Shown here: positions 19,848 to 28,747 of the stretch, in pieces
Position numbering within the stretch: the stretch's first letter is position 1
Layout of the letters: each line of letters starts with the position of its first letter
Assembly: GCF_005405925.1 (NCBI RefSeq)
Contig: NZ_BJHV01000001.1
Span: 5,890,001-5,954,000, forward strand
Reading direction: 5' to 3'
Length of the DNA stretch: 64,000 nt
DNA from: Streptomyces antimycoticus
Lineage (GTDB): Bacteria; Actinomycetota; Actinomycetes; Streptomycetales; Streptomycetaceae
Notes under the pieces: model-generated
What the model saw: only the letters and a program-made list of their open reading frames with translations
What the model was told of the DNA's origin: nothing
Databases searched by the model: none
Made by a program: the position numbers and the translations under genes

Positions 19848-20465
19848 ATGAGTGCCTGCCGTGCCCTTCGGGGCCTCGCGACCCGTCGTGGCGCAACCGT
19901 GCCGGCCATCGGGGCCGTGATCGCCGCGCTGTCCCTGACCGCCTGCAGCGGGGGCGGCGCCTCGGGCGGCTCCGCCGATACCAAGTTCGTCCAGGGCAAG
20001 GGCGGCGTGGACACGGTCTCCGAGGAGAACCGTAAGGACGCCCCCAAGCTGTCGGGGAAGACCCTGGGGGACAAGCCGCTGGACGTGGCGGACTACAAGG
20101 GCAAGATCGTGGTCCTGAACGTCTGGGGCTCGTGGTGCGCCCCCTGCCGGGCCGAGGCGTCGAACCTCGCCAAGGTCGCCAAGGACACCAAGGCCAAGGG
20201 TGTGCAGTTCGTCGGGATCAACACCCGTGACTCCAACCGCGCCCCCGCTCTCAGGTTCGAGAAGGAATACGGCGTCGACTACCCGAGCCTGTACGACCCG
20301 ATCGGGAAGCTCATGCTGCGCTTCCCCAAGGGCAGCCTCAACCCGCAGGCCATCCCCTCGACGATCGTGCTGGACCGGGAGGGCAGGATCGCGGCCCGCG
20401 CTCTGACGCCGCTCAGCGAGGAGCGCCTGCGCTCGATGATCACCCCGCTGATCGCGGAGAAGTGA
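19848..20465 (+). CDS. resA: Thioredoxin-like lipoprotein (ResA/TlpA type)
   Basis: Membrane-anchored extracytoplasmic thiol oxidoreductase that keeps the apocytochrome c CxxCH cysteines reduced. It has a signal peptide with lipobox LTAC (Cys 33), then a TlpA-type thioredoxin fold with active site WCAPC (Cys 97 and 100), FVGINTRDSNRAPALRF, and the cis-Pro region AIPSTIVLDREGRIA. Length is 205 residues. ATG 19848 is the only good Met before the signal peptide. It is first in the run resA, ccdA, resB, ccsB, with the next start within a few bases, which fits System II cytochrome c maturation. Confidence 0.88.
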   Translation: MSACRALRGLATRRGATVPAIGAVIAALSLTACSGGGASGGSADTKFVQGKGGVDTVSEENRKDAPKLSGKTLGDKPLDVADYKGKIVVLNVWGSWCAPCRAEASNLAKVAKDTKAKGVQFVGINTRDSNRAPALRFEKEYGVDYPSLYDPIGKLMLRFPKGSLNPQAIPSTIVLDREGRIAARALTPLSEERLRSMITPLIAEK

Positions 20466-20470
20466 CCTCC

Positions 20471-21234
20471 GTGAGCGCTCTGGCCGCCGCCACCGATCCC
20501 AACCAGACCGTCCTGACCGGGGCGCTGCTGCTGGCGCTTCCGGTCGCCCTGCTCGGCGGGCTGGTCTCCTTCTTCTCCCCGTGCGTGCTGCCGCTGGTGC
20601 CCGGCTATATGTCGTATGTCACCGGGGTCACGGGGACGGATCTGGCCGAGGCCAAGCGCGGCCGGATGGTCGCGGGCGCCTCGCTCTTCGTGCTCGGCTT
20701 CACCGCGGTCTTCGTCTCCGGGGGCGCGCTCTTCGGCAACTTCGGCTGGACCCTCCAGGAGCACAAGGAGACCATCTCCAAGATTCTCGGGGTCGTCACG
20801 GTCGTGATGGGCCTCGCCTTCATGGGGCTGCTCAAGGGCTTCGGACAGCGGGAGTTCCGCTTTCACATCAAGCCCACGCTGGGGCTCGCGGGGGCACCGC
20901 TGCTGGGCGCCCTGTTCGGCGTCGGCTGGACGCCGTGCCTGGGGCCGACGCTCACGGCCGTCAACGCCCTGGCGTTCAATGAGGCGAGCGCGGGACGCGG
21001 GCCCTGCTCACCGCCGCGTACTGCGTGGGGCTCGGGCTGCCCTTCGTGGTGGTCGCCGTGGCCTACCGCCGGGCGCTGGGCGCCTTCGGCTGGGTCAAGC
21101 GGCACTACGTCTGGGTGATGCGGGCCGGCGGCGGCATGCTCGTCGTCCTGGGGGTGCTGCTGCTCACCGGTATCTGGGACACCATGATGGGCTCCATGCA
21201 GACCTGGGCTCAGGGCTTCAACGTTGGGATCTGA
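20471..21234 (+). CDS. ccdA: Thiol-disulfide transporter CcdA (one-base frameshift)
   Basis: Polytopic membrane protein that carries reducing equivalents from cytosolic thioredoxin to ResA. It shows the paired redox cysteines in SFFSPCVLPLVPGYMSYV and GVGWTPCLGPTL. The frame breaks at a GGG run (20999-21001): NEASAGRG and ALLTAAYCVGLGLPFVVVAV join when one G is added, giving about 254 residues and the usual six helices. GTG 20471 is preferred because GGAG lies 12 nt upstream; GTG 20462, overlapping the resA stop, is the alternative. Its stop lies 3 nt before resB. Confidence 0.85.
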
Positions 21235-21237
21235 CTG

Positions 21238-23055
21238 ATGTCCACCACCGATACCGACACCGCGGCCGGCCAGGAGGCGCCGCCCGAGAGCGGCGCGACC
21301 GCCGAGGAGCGCGAGCTCGGCGCCGCGGAGTCGCAGCTCTCCACCGCCCCGGCCGAGGAGATCAACATCCCCTCGCTGGGGCCGCTCGGCTGGGCCCGGT
21401 GGTTCTGGCGGCAGCTGACCTCGATGCGGGTCGCGCTGCTGCTGCTCCTGCTGCTCTCCCTCGGCACGATCCCCGGCTCGCTGGTCCCGCAGACCAGCAT
21501 CGACCAGCTCAAGGTGCAGGACTTCCAGGAGCGGCACCCGACGCTCACGCCGATCTACGAGAAGCTGCAGCTGTTCCACGTCTACAGCTCGGTGTGGTTC
21601 TCGGCGATCTATCTCCTGCTGTTCATCTCCCTCATCGGCTGCATCGTGCCGCGCACGTGGCAGTTCATCGGCCAGCTGCGCGGCCGTCCGCCGGCCGCGC
21701 CCCGCCGGCTGACCCGGCTTCCCGCGTACACCACCTGGCGCAGCGAGGCCGAGCCGGAGCAGGTGCTCGAGGCCGCCCGGAAGATCATGAAGCGGCGCCG
21801 CTTCCGCATCCACGGCTCGGGTGACGCGGTGGCCGCGGAGAAGGGCTATCTGCGCGAGGTGGGCAATCTGCTCTTCCATATCGCGTTGATCGTGCTGCTG
21901 GTCTCCTTCGCCGCCGGTCAGTTGTGGAAGACCGAGGGCAGCACCCTGATCACCGAGGGCGGCGGCTTCTCCAACAGCGTCACCCAGTACGACGACATCA
22001 AGTCGGGGCAGCTGTTCAACAACGACGATCTCGCCCCCTTCGGCTTCCAGCTCGACCGCTTCACCGCGACCTATGAACGCAGCGGTCCGCAGATGCGCAC
22101 CCCGCGCACCTTCCGCGCCGATGTGTCCTACTGGGAGGGCGCGGACGGGGCCACCCGCAAGACCTCCATCGAGGTGAACGAGCCGCTGGAGATCTCGGGC
22201 TACAAGATCTTCCTGGGGAACCACGGCTACTCGCCGGTCGTCACCATCCGGGACGGCAAGGGCAATGTGGTGCACCAGGGCCCGGTGGTCGGGCTGCCGA
22301 TCGACGGGGCCAACCTGACCGAGAGCATGGTCATCAAGGTCCCGGACTATCGGGACAAGGACGGCAAGAAGGATCAGATCGGCTTCCAGGGGCAGTTCCT
22401 GCCGACCTGGGTGCGCAGCCAGGGCATGTTCTCCGTCTTCCCGGCGCTGGACAACCCGACGCTGGTCCTGACCGCCTACCACGGCAGCCTCGGCGTCGAC
22501 GGCGGCACTCCGCAGAGCGTGTACCAGCTGGACAAGTCGCGGATGAAGCAGTTCATGGAGTCCGACGGCAAGACCAAGTTCGCCCGGGCGCTCAAGGTCG
22601 GCGACACCATGAAGCTGCCGAACGGCGCCGGAACGCTGTCGTTCGACGGCGTCAAGGAATGGGCCAGCTTCCAGATCTCGCACAAGCCGGGTGACCAGGG
22701 CGCACTCATCGGCGCCGTCGCCGCCCTGGTGGGCCTGGCCGGCTCCCTGTTCATCCAGCGCCGCCGGGTGTGGGTGCGCGCGGCGAGGGGCGATGACGGC
22801 ACCACCGTGGTCGAGATGGCGGGGCTCGGCCGCAGTGAGTACGCCAAGCTCCCCGAAGAACTCGCCGATCTGGCCGTCCGTCTGCAGACGGACGCACCTC
22901 CGGCCCCGGAAGCGGAACCCGATCCGGAGCCCGACCGGGACTCCCCCGAGGAGCCCGGCAAGGACTCCTCCAAGGAGCCCACCAAGGACTCCGCATCGGA
23001 ATCCGCATCCGACACCGCAGATCCCGCAGATCCTGCCGAAGGAGCGCGCGCGTGA
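21238..23055 (+). CDS. resB: Cytochrome c biogenesis protein ResB
   Basis: Membrane half of the System II heme-delivery and ligation machine, acting with CcsB. The 605-residue protein has hydrophobic helices at SMRVALLLLLLLSLGTIPGS, VWFSAIYLLLFISLIGCIV, LLFHIALIVLLVSFAAGQL and a late AALVGLAGSLFIQ. A large extracytoplasmic domain with SGYKIFLGNHGYSPVV lies between the last two. The C-terminal 60 residues are an acidic Asp/Pro/Ser/Glu-rich cytosolic tail. ATG 21238 follows the ccdA stop directly, and the ccsB start overlaps its stop, so the genes form an operon. Confidence 0.93.
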   Translation: MSTTDTDTAAGQEAPPESGATAEERELGAAESQLSTAPAEEINIPSLGPLGWARWFWRQLTSMRVALLLLLLLSLGTIPGSLVPQTSIDQLKVQDFQERHPTLTPIYEKLQLFHVYSSVWFSAIYLLLFISLIGCIVPRTWQFIGQLRGRPPAAPRRLTRLPAYTTWRSEAEPEQVLEAARKIMKRRRFRIHGSGDAVAAEKGYLREVGNLLFHIALIVLLVSFAAGQLWKTEGSTLITEGGGFSNSVTQYDDIKSGQLFNNDDLAPFGFQLDRFTATYERSGPQMRTPRTFRADVSYWEGADGATRKTSIEVNEPLEISGYKIFLGNHGYSPVVTIRDGKGNVVHQGPVVGLPIDGANLTESMVIKVPDYRDKDGKKDQIGFQGQFLPTWVRSQGMFSVFPALDNPTLVLTAYHGSLGVDGGTPQSVYQLDKSRMKQFMESDGKTKFARALKVGDTMKLPNGAGTLSFDGVKEWASFQISHKPGDQGALIGAVAALVGLAGSLFIQRRRVWVRAARGDDGTTVVEMAGLGRSEYAKLPEELADLAVRLQTDAPPAPEAEPDPEPDRDSPEEPGKDSSKEPTKDSASESASDTADPADPAEGARA

Positions 23056-24146
23056 ACCTCGCCGCCGAAGTCAACGAGAACCTGGCTCATTACAGCAACG
23101 TGCTGATCTACTCGGCGATGGCGGTCTACACGCTCGCCTTCCTCGCGCATATCGCCGAGTGGGTGTTCGGCAGCCGCAGTGCCGTCGGCCGCACCGCCGC
23201 CGCGATCACCGCCGACGCCGCGGCCGCCCAGCGCGCCAAGGTGACCGTGCGGGTCGGCGGGCAGAGCGGCGGCACCGCCGTGCTGGAGCGACCGAAGATC
23301 GTCACCCGCTCCGCGGCGGGCAGCCGCGACGTGCCGGACGGGCCGGGCGCCGCGGGCGGCACCGAACAGGGCGATGTGTACGGCCGGATCGCGGTGGGCC
23401 TGACCGTACTGGCCTTGGTCTTTCATGCCGTGGGCGTCCTCTTCCGCGCGCTGTCGGTGCGGCGGGCGCCGTGGGGCAACATGTACGAGTTCTCCACGAC
23501 CTTCGCCATGGTCGCGGTCGCCACGTACCTGGTGCTGCTGGCGCTGAAGAAGAATGTGCGCTGGATCGGGCTGCCCCTCGTCACCACGGTCCTCCTCGAC
23601 CTCGGTCTCGCCGTCTCTGTCTTGTACACCGACAGCGACCAGTTGGTTCCGGCCCTGCACTCGTACTGGCTGTGGATCCACGTGAGCTGTGCGATCGTCT
23701 CCGGCGCCTCGCTCTACATCGGGGCCGTCGCCACGCTGCTGTACCTCTTCCGCGACCGCTACGAGGCCCAGTTGGAGAACCCGGAGGGCAAGCAGTACGG
23801 CCGGTTCGCCACCTCCGTTCTGGAGCGGGTGCCCTCGGCGGCGTCGCTGGACAAGTTCGCGTACCGCATCAACGCCACGATCTTCCCGCTGTGGACCTTC
23901 ACGATCATCGCGGGCGCGATCTGGGCCGAGGCGGCCTGGGGCCGCTACTGGGGCTGGGACCCCAAGGAGGTCTGGTCCTTCATCACCTGGGTCGCCTACG
24001 CCTGTTACCTGCACGCCCGCGCCACCGCCGGCTGGAAGGGCCGCAAGGCCGCCTATCTGGCGCTGATCGCCTTCGGCTGCTACCTGTTCAACTACTACGG
24101 CGTCAACATCTTCATCACCGGCAAGCACTCCTACGCCGGGGTCTGA
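23052..24146 (+). CDS. ccsB: Cytochrome c biogenesis protein CcsB (CcsA/ResC type)
   Basis: Heme-handling membrane protein, partner of ResB, that exports and attaches heme to apocytochrome c. The 364-residue protein has about eight helices and the tryptophan-rich WWD-type signature in AAWGRYWGWDPKEVWSFITW. Histidines that could ligate heme occur in VFHAVGVLFRA, LHSYWLWIHVSC and near the end (TGKHSY). A poorly conserved soluble linker (residues 50-110) follows the first helix. GTG 23052 overlaps the resB stop, so translation is coupled. Confidence 0.93.
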   Translation: MNLAAEVNENLAHYSNVLIYSAMAVYTLAFLAHIAEWVFGSRSAVGRTAAAITADAAAAQRAKVTVRVGGQSGGTAVLERPKIVTRSAAGSRDVPDGPGAAGGTEQGDVYGRIAVGLTVLALVFHAVGVLFRALSVRRAPWGNMYEFSTTFAMVAVATYLVLLALKKNVRWIGLPLVTTVLLDLGLAVSVLYTDSDQLVPALHSYWLWIHVSCAIVSGASLYIGAVATLLYLFRDRYEAQLENPEGKQYGRFATSVLERVPSAASLDKFAYRINATIFPLWTFTIIAGAIWAEAAWGRYWGWDPKEVWSFITWVAYACYLHARATAGWKGRKAAYLALIAFGCYLFNYYGVNIFITGKHSYAGV

Positions 24147-24161
24147 CACCGGAACACGCCA

Positions 24162-24201
24162 ACGGCCGGTGCCCGTGACCCAGGTCACGGGCACCGGCCG
24201 T
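24162..24201. terminator. Perfect 19-bp hairpin after the cytochrome c operon
   Basis: Arms 24162-24180 and 24183-24201 are perfectly complementary with a 2-nt centre. It lies 15 bp after ccsB and before the convergent membrane-protein gene, so it probably stops both transcripts. Confidence 0.85.
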
Positions 24202-24250
24202 GGTGTGTGCGGACAGCTCCGGCCGCCGCGTCAGGCCCTCCGACCCCTCC

Positions 24251-24721
24251 TCAGGACGCGGCCGGCGGCGGTGAGTCCTCGGGACCGGAGCCGGAACCGG
24301 AACCGGGCCCCTCGCCCTTGCGGCGCAACTCCTCCTCGCGGCGGCGGAGGTCGGCCTCCCAGTCCTTCAGCCGCTCCTCGTCGCTCTCCTGGTCGCCGGG
24401 CGGGTCGGCCTGCGCGTCCCCGTCGTCCTTACGGCTCTTGTCGTTCAGGGACTTGAGGAACTCGGGATTGTCGTCCGGCGCGACCCACCCGCCCTGGCCG
24501 CCCGCGCTGCGGGCAGCGCCCCGGCCGCCGCCTCCGGCGACGGCGCGCTTACGGCCCGCGATCAGCCAGGAGATGGAGCCCACGACGGGGAACAGCAGAA
24601 CGAGGATCGCCCAGATGGGCTTGGGGATATAGCGGATGTCCTGTTCGTCGGTGGTGATGCAGTCGATGAACGCGTAGATGCTCAGTGCCAGCGGCACCAG
24701 GATCATCAGCACCCGTAGCAT
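24251..24721 (-). CDS. PLDc_N-domain small membrane protein
   Basis: A 156-residue protein with two N-terminal helices ([20 protein letters not shown] and [20 protein letters not shown]) and the pattern W-L-I-A-G-R-K-R typical of the phospholipase D nuclease N-terminal (PLDc_N) domain, which here stands alone without a nuclease. The cytosolic part is Gly/Ala-rich and then strongly charged, with a likely coiled coil ([20 protein letters not shown]). Function is unknown. It is monocistronic on the minus strand and divergent from the UbiD-type gene. Confidence 0.82.
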   Translation of the reverse strand: MLRVLMILVPLALSIYAFIDCITTDEQDIRYIPKPIWAILVLLFPVVGSISWLIAGRKRAVAGGGGRGAARSAGGQGGWVAPDDNPEFLKSLNDKSRKDDGDAQADPPGDQESDEERLKDWEADLRRREEELRRKGEGPGSGSGSGPEDSPPPAAS

Positions 24722-24811
24722 GAGGCGATTCCCCCTGCGTGTGGTGTTCGGGGCGGTGGCTCGGGCCCCCAGTTACGGGACCAGGGTAGTGCGTACCGGA
24801 TACTGGGACGC

Positions 24812-26263
24812 ATGGCTTATGACGATCTTCGTTCCTTTCTGCGGGCGCTCGACAAGGAAGGCGACCTCAAGAGGGTCAAGGCCGAAGTCGATCCGTATCT
24901 GGAGGTCGGGGAGATCGTCGACCGGGTCAACAAGGCGGGCGGCCCCGCGCTGCTCTTCGAGAACGTCAAGGGCTCGGCGATGCCGCTGGCCATGAATGTC
25001 TTCGGCACCGACCGCCGCCTCCTCAAGGCCCTCGGACTCCGCTCGTACGACGAGATCAGCGAGAAGATCGGCGGGCTGGTCAAACCCGAGCTGCCGCAGG
25101 GATTCGTCGGTATGCGCGAGGCGTTCGGGAAGCTGGGCTCGATGGCCCATGTGCCGCCGAAGAAGGTGAAGGAGGCGCCCGTCCAGGAGGTGGTCCTCAC
25201 CGGCGAGGACGTCGATCTGGACCAGCTTCCGGCGCTGTTCACCTGGCCCGAGGACGGCGGGTCGTTCTTCAACCTCGGCCTCACCCACACCAAGCACCCC
25301 GAGACCGGCGTGCGCAACCTCGGCCTCTACCGCCTCCAGCGCCATGACCGCCGCACCATCGGCATGCACTGGCAGATCCACAAGGACAGCCGCAACCACT
25401 ACCAAGTGGCCGCCCGGCGCGGGGAGAAACTCCCGGTGGCGATCGCCTTCGGCGCGCCGCCCGCCGTGACCTACGCCTCGACCGCGCCGCTGCCCGGCGA
25501 CATCGACGAGTACCTCTTCGCGGGGTTCGTCCAGGGCCGGCGGGTCGAGATGGTCGACTGCAAGACGGTGCCGCTCCAGGTCCCGGCGGCCGCCGAGGTC
25601 GTCATCGAGGGCTGGCTGGAGCCCGGAAAGATGCTGCCGGAGGGCCCGTTCGGCGACCACACGGGCTTCTACACGCCCCAGGAGCCGTTCCCGGCCCTGA
25701 CCATCGACTGTGTGACGATGCGGCGGCGGCCGCTGCTCCAGTCGATCGTGGTGGGCCGTCCGCCGACCGAGGACGGACCGCTGGGGCGGGCGACCGAGCG
25801 GTTCTTCCTCCCGCTGCTCAAGATCATCATCCCGGACATCGTGGACTACCACCTCCCCGAGTCCGGCGGATTCCACAACTGCGCGATCGTCTCGATCGAC
25901 AAGAAGTACCCCAAGCACGCGCAGAAGGTGATGCACGCCATCTGGGGCGCCCACATGATGTCGCTCACCAAGCTGATCGTCGTAGTCGACGCCGACTGCG
26001 ATGTACACGATTTGCACGAGGTCTCCTGGCGCGCCCTCGGGAACACCGACTACGGCCGCGATCTGACCGTGGTCGATGGCCCCGTCGACCACCTCGACCA
26101 CGCCTCGTACCAGCAGTTCTGGGGCGGCAAGGCGGGCATCGACGCCACCGCGAAATGGCCCGAGGAGGGCTATACGCGCGACGGCGGATGGCCCCGCATG
26201 GTCATGTCCGACCCGGAGATCGCCGATCGGGTGACAAAGCGATGGAAGGAGTACGGGCTGTGA
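24812..26263 (+). CDS. UbiD-family menaquinone biosynthesis decarboxylase
   Basis: Prenylated-FMN-dependent decarboxylase, 483 residues, of the UbiD family (SCO4490 type). In the futalosine route it is expected to act on the naphthoate core. Family marks are NVFGTDRRLLKALG, GLYRLQRHDRRTIGMHWQIHKD, EGPFGDHTGFYTP (catalytic Glu and metal-site region) and PTEDGPLGRATERFFLPLL. The prenylated FMN cofactor would come from the UbiX-type enzyme two genes downstream. Its stop overlaps the mqnP GTG, so the genes form an operon. ATG 24812 has no clear ribosome site, so a leaderless mRNA is possible. Confidence 0.9.
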   Translation: MAYDDLRSFLRALDKEGDLKRVKAEVDPYLEVGEIVDRVNKAGGPALLFENVKGSAMPLAMNVFGTDRRLLKALGLRSYDEISEKIGGLVKPELPQGFVGMREAFGKLGSMAHVPPKKVKEAPVQEVVLTGEDVDLDQLPALFTWPEDGGSFFNLGLTHTKHPETGVRNLGLYRLQRHDRRTIGMHWQIHKDSRNHYQVAARRGEKLPVAIAFGAPPAVTYASTAPLPGDIDEYLFAGFVQGRRVEMVDCKTVPLQVPAAAEVVIEGWLEPGKMLPEGPFGDHTGFYTPQEPFPALTIDCVTMRRRPLLQSIVVGRPPTEDGPLGRATERFFLPLLKIIIPDIVDYHLPESGGFHNCAIVSIDKKYPKHAQKVMHAIWGAHMMSLTKLIVVVDADCDVHDLHEVSWRALGNTDYGRDLTVVDGPVDHLDHASYQQFWGGKAGIDATAKWPEEGYTRDGGWPRMVMSDPEIADRVTKRWKEYGL

Positions 26264-27183
26264 GCGCCGATTCCGCAACCTCCGATCTCTTCGGCCCCGA
26301 ACCGGCGCCGCCCGGGCGGGTCCGCGCCTTTCTGCGGCTGGTGATGATCGAGCACTCGGTCTTCGCGCTGCCCTTCGCCTACACGGCCGCGCTGACCGCG
26401 ATGCATCTGTGGGACGGCACCGTCCACTGGACGCGGCTGCTGCTGATCACGGTCGCCATGGTGGGCATGCGCACCTTCGCGATGGCCTGCAACCGGATCA
26501 TCGACCGCGAGATCGACGCCCGTAATCCGCGCACCGCAGGGCGTGAGCTGGTCACCGGCGCCGTGTCGGTGCGCACCGCCTGGACCGGCGCGTTCATCGC
26601 GCTCGCCGTCTTCCTGGGCTCGGCGGCGCTTCTGGGCCCGCTCTGCCTGGCGCTGGCGCCGTTCGCGGTGGTGCCGATGGTGGTCTATCCGTACGGCAAG
26701 CGGTTCACCGACTTTCCGCACGCCATCCTGGGGCTGGCCCAGGCCATCGGCCCGGTCGGCGCCTGGATCGGGGTCACCGGCGAGTGGTCGTGGGACGCGG
26801 TGATCCTCGGGCTCGCGATCGGCATCTGGATCGGCGGCTTCGACCTGATCTACGCCTGCCAGGACGTGGCGGCCGACCGGGCGCACGGGGTGCGGTCGGT
26901 GCCGGCCCGCTTCGGCATCGCGGGCGCCCTGTACGGGGCGCGCGTCTGCCATGTGGTCACCACGGCCCTGCTGGTCTGGTACGCGCTGGCCACGGACGCC
27001 GGGGCGTTCTTCTGGGTGGGGCTGGTGATCGTCGCGGTGGCGTTCGGGTACGAGCACACGATCGTGCGGCCCGGCGATCTGTCCCGGCTGAACCGCGCCT
27101 TCTTCACGGTCAACGGCTTCATCGGGATCGCCCTGTTCGCCTGCGCGCTCCTGGACCTCGTGGTGCGGGGCCTCAGCCTGTGA
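26260..27183 (+). CDS. mqnP: UbiA-type prenyltransferase MqnP
   Basis: Membrane prenyltransferase that attaches the polyprenyl tail to the naphthoate ring in menaquinone synthesis. The 307-residue protein has eight or nine predicted helices and both Asp-rich motifs of UbiA enzymes: NRIIDREID (residues 78-86), followed by ARNPRTAGRELVTG, and YACQDVAADRAHGVRSVPARFG in the second half. GTG 26260 overlaps the UbiD-type stop and has GAAGGAG about 8 nt upstream. Placement between UbiD-type and UbiX-type genes supports a menaquinone rather than a ubiquinone or heme A role. Confidence 0.9.
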   Translation: MSADSATSDLFGPEPAPPGRVRAFLRLVMIEHSVFALPFAYTAALTAMHLWDGTVHWTRLLLITVAMVGMRTFAMACNRIIDREIDARNPRTAGRELVTGAVSVRTAWTGAFIALAVFLGSAALLGPLCLALAPFAVVPMVVYPYGKRFTDFPHAILGLAQAIGPVGAWIGVTGEWSWDAVILGLAIGIWIGGFDLIYACQDVAADRAHGVRSVPARFGIAGALYGARVCHVVTTALLVWYALATDAGAFFWVGLVIVAVAFGYEHTIVRPGDLSRLNRAFFTVNGFIGIALFACALLDLVVRGLSL

Positions 27184-27207
27184 GACCCGCCGGATAGGCT
27201 CGGTGAC

Positions 27208-27939
27208 GTGGAGACGCCGCACGAGCCTTACGGACCGCATGAGCCGTACGGGCCGCACGAAGAAGTGAGCCGGCGCCGTCCCTGGGTGGTCGGCGTGTCC
27301 GGCGCGTCCGGGACGCCGTACGCCGCCTCGGTGCTGCGCGCGCTGCTGGCGGCGGGGGAGGCCGTCGACCTCGTGGTCAGCAGGGCGTCACGGCTGACGC
27401 TGCTGGACGAGACGGGAATCGGATTCCGGGACGCCCACTGGCGCGAGGATCTGCGCCGCTGGCTTTCGCGGGGTGCGGACGGCAGGCCCGACGCCTTCGA
27501 GGTGCCCGCCGAGGTCGCGGACGTGGCCCACTGGGCGGCCGGGGACCTGGCGGCCGGGCCGTCCTCCGGCTCGTATCCGACCAAGGGGATGCTGATCGTC
27601 CCGGCCAGCACCGCGTGTGTGGCCGGGGTGGCGCTCGGGCTGTCCAAGGATCTGCTCCAGCGGGCCGCGAGCGTGACGCTCAAGGAACGGCGCAAGCTCG
27701 TGGTGGCGGTGCGCGAGACGCCGCTGAACGGGCAGACCCTCAAGGCTCTGGTGTCGCTGGATGAGGCGGGCGCGGTGGTGCTGCCCGCCTCGCCGGCGTT
27801 CTACGCGGGGGCGACGCATATCCAGGATCTGGTGGACTTCGTCGCGGGGCGGGTGCTGGACGCGGCGGGGGTGCCGCACAAGCTGTACCGCCGGTGGGAG
27901 GGGGAGCTCGGTGGGGACCGGGACCGGGGAACGGCCTAG
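27208..27939 (+). CDS. UbiX-type flavin prenyltransferase
   Basis: Makes prenylated FMN, the cofactor of UbiD decarboxylases. The flavoprotein core shows VVGVSGASGTPYAASVLRAL (nucleotide-binding start), SSGSYPTKGMLIVPASTACVAGVALG (family signature region), and RKLVVAVRETPLNGQTLKAL. Length from GTG 27208 is 243 residues. The first 19 residues are a duplicated EPYGPH tract not expected in the family, so GTG 27265 (starting SRRRPWVVG) may be the true start. It is third in the UbiD, MqnP, UbiX run. Confidence 0.88.
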   Translation: METPHEPYGPHEPYGPHEEVSRRRPWVVGVSGASGTPYAASVLRALLAAGEAVDLVVSRASRLTLLDETGIGFRDAHWREDLRRWLSRGADGRPDAFEVPAEVADVAHWAAGDLAAGPSSGSYPTKGMLIVPASTACVAGVALGLSKDLLQRAASVTLKERRKLVVAVRETPLNGQTLKALVSLDEAGAVVLPASPAFYAGATHIQDLVDFVAGRVLDAAGVPHKLYRRWEGELGGDRDRGTA

Positions 27940-27950
27940 GGGCGCTCGCC

Positions 27951-28127
27951 CTAGCGGGTCCAGCGCCTCCTGGTGCGCGCGGCCCGGGCCGCGACGACGG
28001 CCGCGCGGCGGGCCGCACGGGAGACGGGCCGGTCGGTGGCATGGGCTGCACGCGAGCGGTTGGCCAGGTCCCGCAGCTCGAGCATGCGGGCCTCAAGACC
28101 TTCGATCGTGTACACGGTGAGTCTCAT
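27951..28127 (-). CDS. Small basic protein, conserved-looking
   Basis: A 58-residue frame starting MRLTVYTIEGLEARMLELRD, then Ala/Arg-rich (SRAARRAAVVAARAARTRRRW). ATG 28127 lies immediately after AGGAG; GTG 28115 gives a 54-residue form with better spacing to that site. GC at third positions is coding-like. It ends 11 bp from the convergent UbiX-type stop, and its start faces the AsnC-type gene across an operator-like palindrome. It has a short amphipathic helix and then a basic tail, so nucleic-acid binding is conceivable. Function is unknown. Confidence 0.55.
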   Translation of the reverse strand: MRLTVYTIEGLEARMLELRDLANRSRAAHATDRPVSRAARRAAVVAARAARTRRRWTR

Positions 28128-28185
28128 CTCCTGAAGACAGGTTGATCGCCTGAAAGATTTACAGGGCTTGTGGCCCTGATGCCTT

Positions 28186-28203
28186 AGATTCTACATGTAA
28201 TCT
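28186..28203. promoter_or_regulatory. Imperfect palindrome, candidate AsnC/Lrp operator
   Basis: AGATTCTACATGTAATCT is an 18-bp near-palindrome in an AT-rich island 31 bp before the AsnC-family start. Its position suits autoregulation and control of the divergent small gene. A second 6-bp inverted repeat (CAGGGC/GCCCTG) lies at 28162-28178. Confidence 0.45.
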
Positions 28204-28233
28204 CGCTCAATCACTGAATAATGGAAGGCGTAC

Positions 28234-28701
28234 GTGCTTATGGACGCGGTGGACAGGCAGCTCATCCAGGCCCTGCGGGAGAACGGCCGGGCCTCGTACG
28301 CGGAGCTGGGCAGGCTGGTCGGCCTCTCCGGGCCCAGCGTTACGGACCGGATCAACCGCCTGGAGGCCGCCGGGGTGATCACCGGTTATCGCGCGACCGT
28401 CGACGCCGCCTCCCTCGGACTGGGCGTCACCGCCCTGATCGGCATCCAGCTCTCGGACGCCACCGACCACGAGGAGGTGGCCCACCGGATGCGCGAGCTC
28501 GCCGAGATCGAGGACTGCTGGTTCATCGCGGGCGACGACTCCTACATGCTCAAGGTGCGCGCCTCCGACGTGGACGGCCTGGAGCGGACCATCCGCCGGC
28601 TCTCCGGCACCAAGGGCGTCTCCCGTACCCGCACCACGATCGTGCTCTCCACCAAGTGGGAGAACCGGGTCGGCGAGCTTCCCGAGGACATCGAGGCGTA
28701 G
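28234..28701 (+). CDS. AsnC/Lrp-family transcriptional regulator
   Basis: A 155-residue regulator. The N-terminal winged helix-turn-helix (RQLIQALRENGRASYAELGRLVGLSGPSVTDRINRLEAAGVITGYRA) binds DNA, and the C-terminal RAM ligand domain (ALIGIQLSDATDHEEVAHRM, CWFIAGDDSYMLKVRA, TIVLSTKWENR) senses an amino acid or similar small molecule and forms oligomers. GTG 28234 has GGAAGG about 6 nt upstream. It sits 46 bp before mqnE and between the two halves of the menaquinone cluster, so it may control them. The ligand is unknown. Confidence 0.9.
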   Translation: MLMDAVDRQLIQALRENGRASYAELGRLVGLSGPSVTDRINRLEAAGVITGYRATVDAASLGLGVTALIGIQLSDATDHEEVAHRMRELAEIEDCWFIAGDDSYMLKVRASDVDGLERTIRRLSGTKGVSRTRTTIVLSTKWENRVGELPEDIEA

Positions 28702-28747
28702 TCTCGGCGAAGGCTGACATCAGCAGACGTATTGGGAGGCGACCGGG

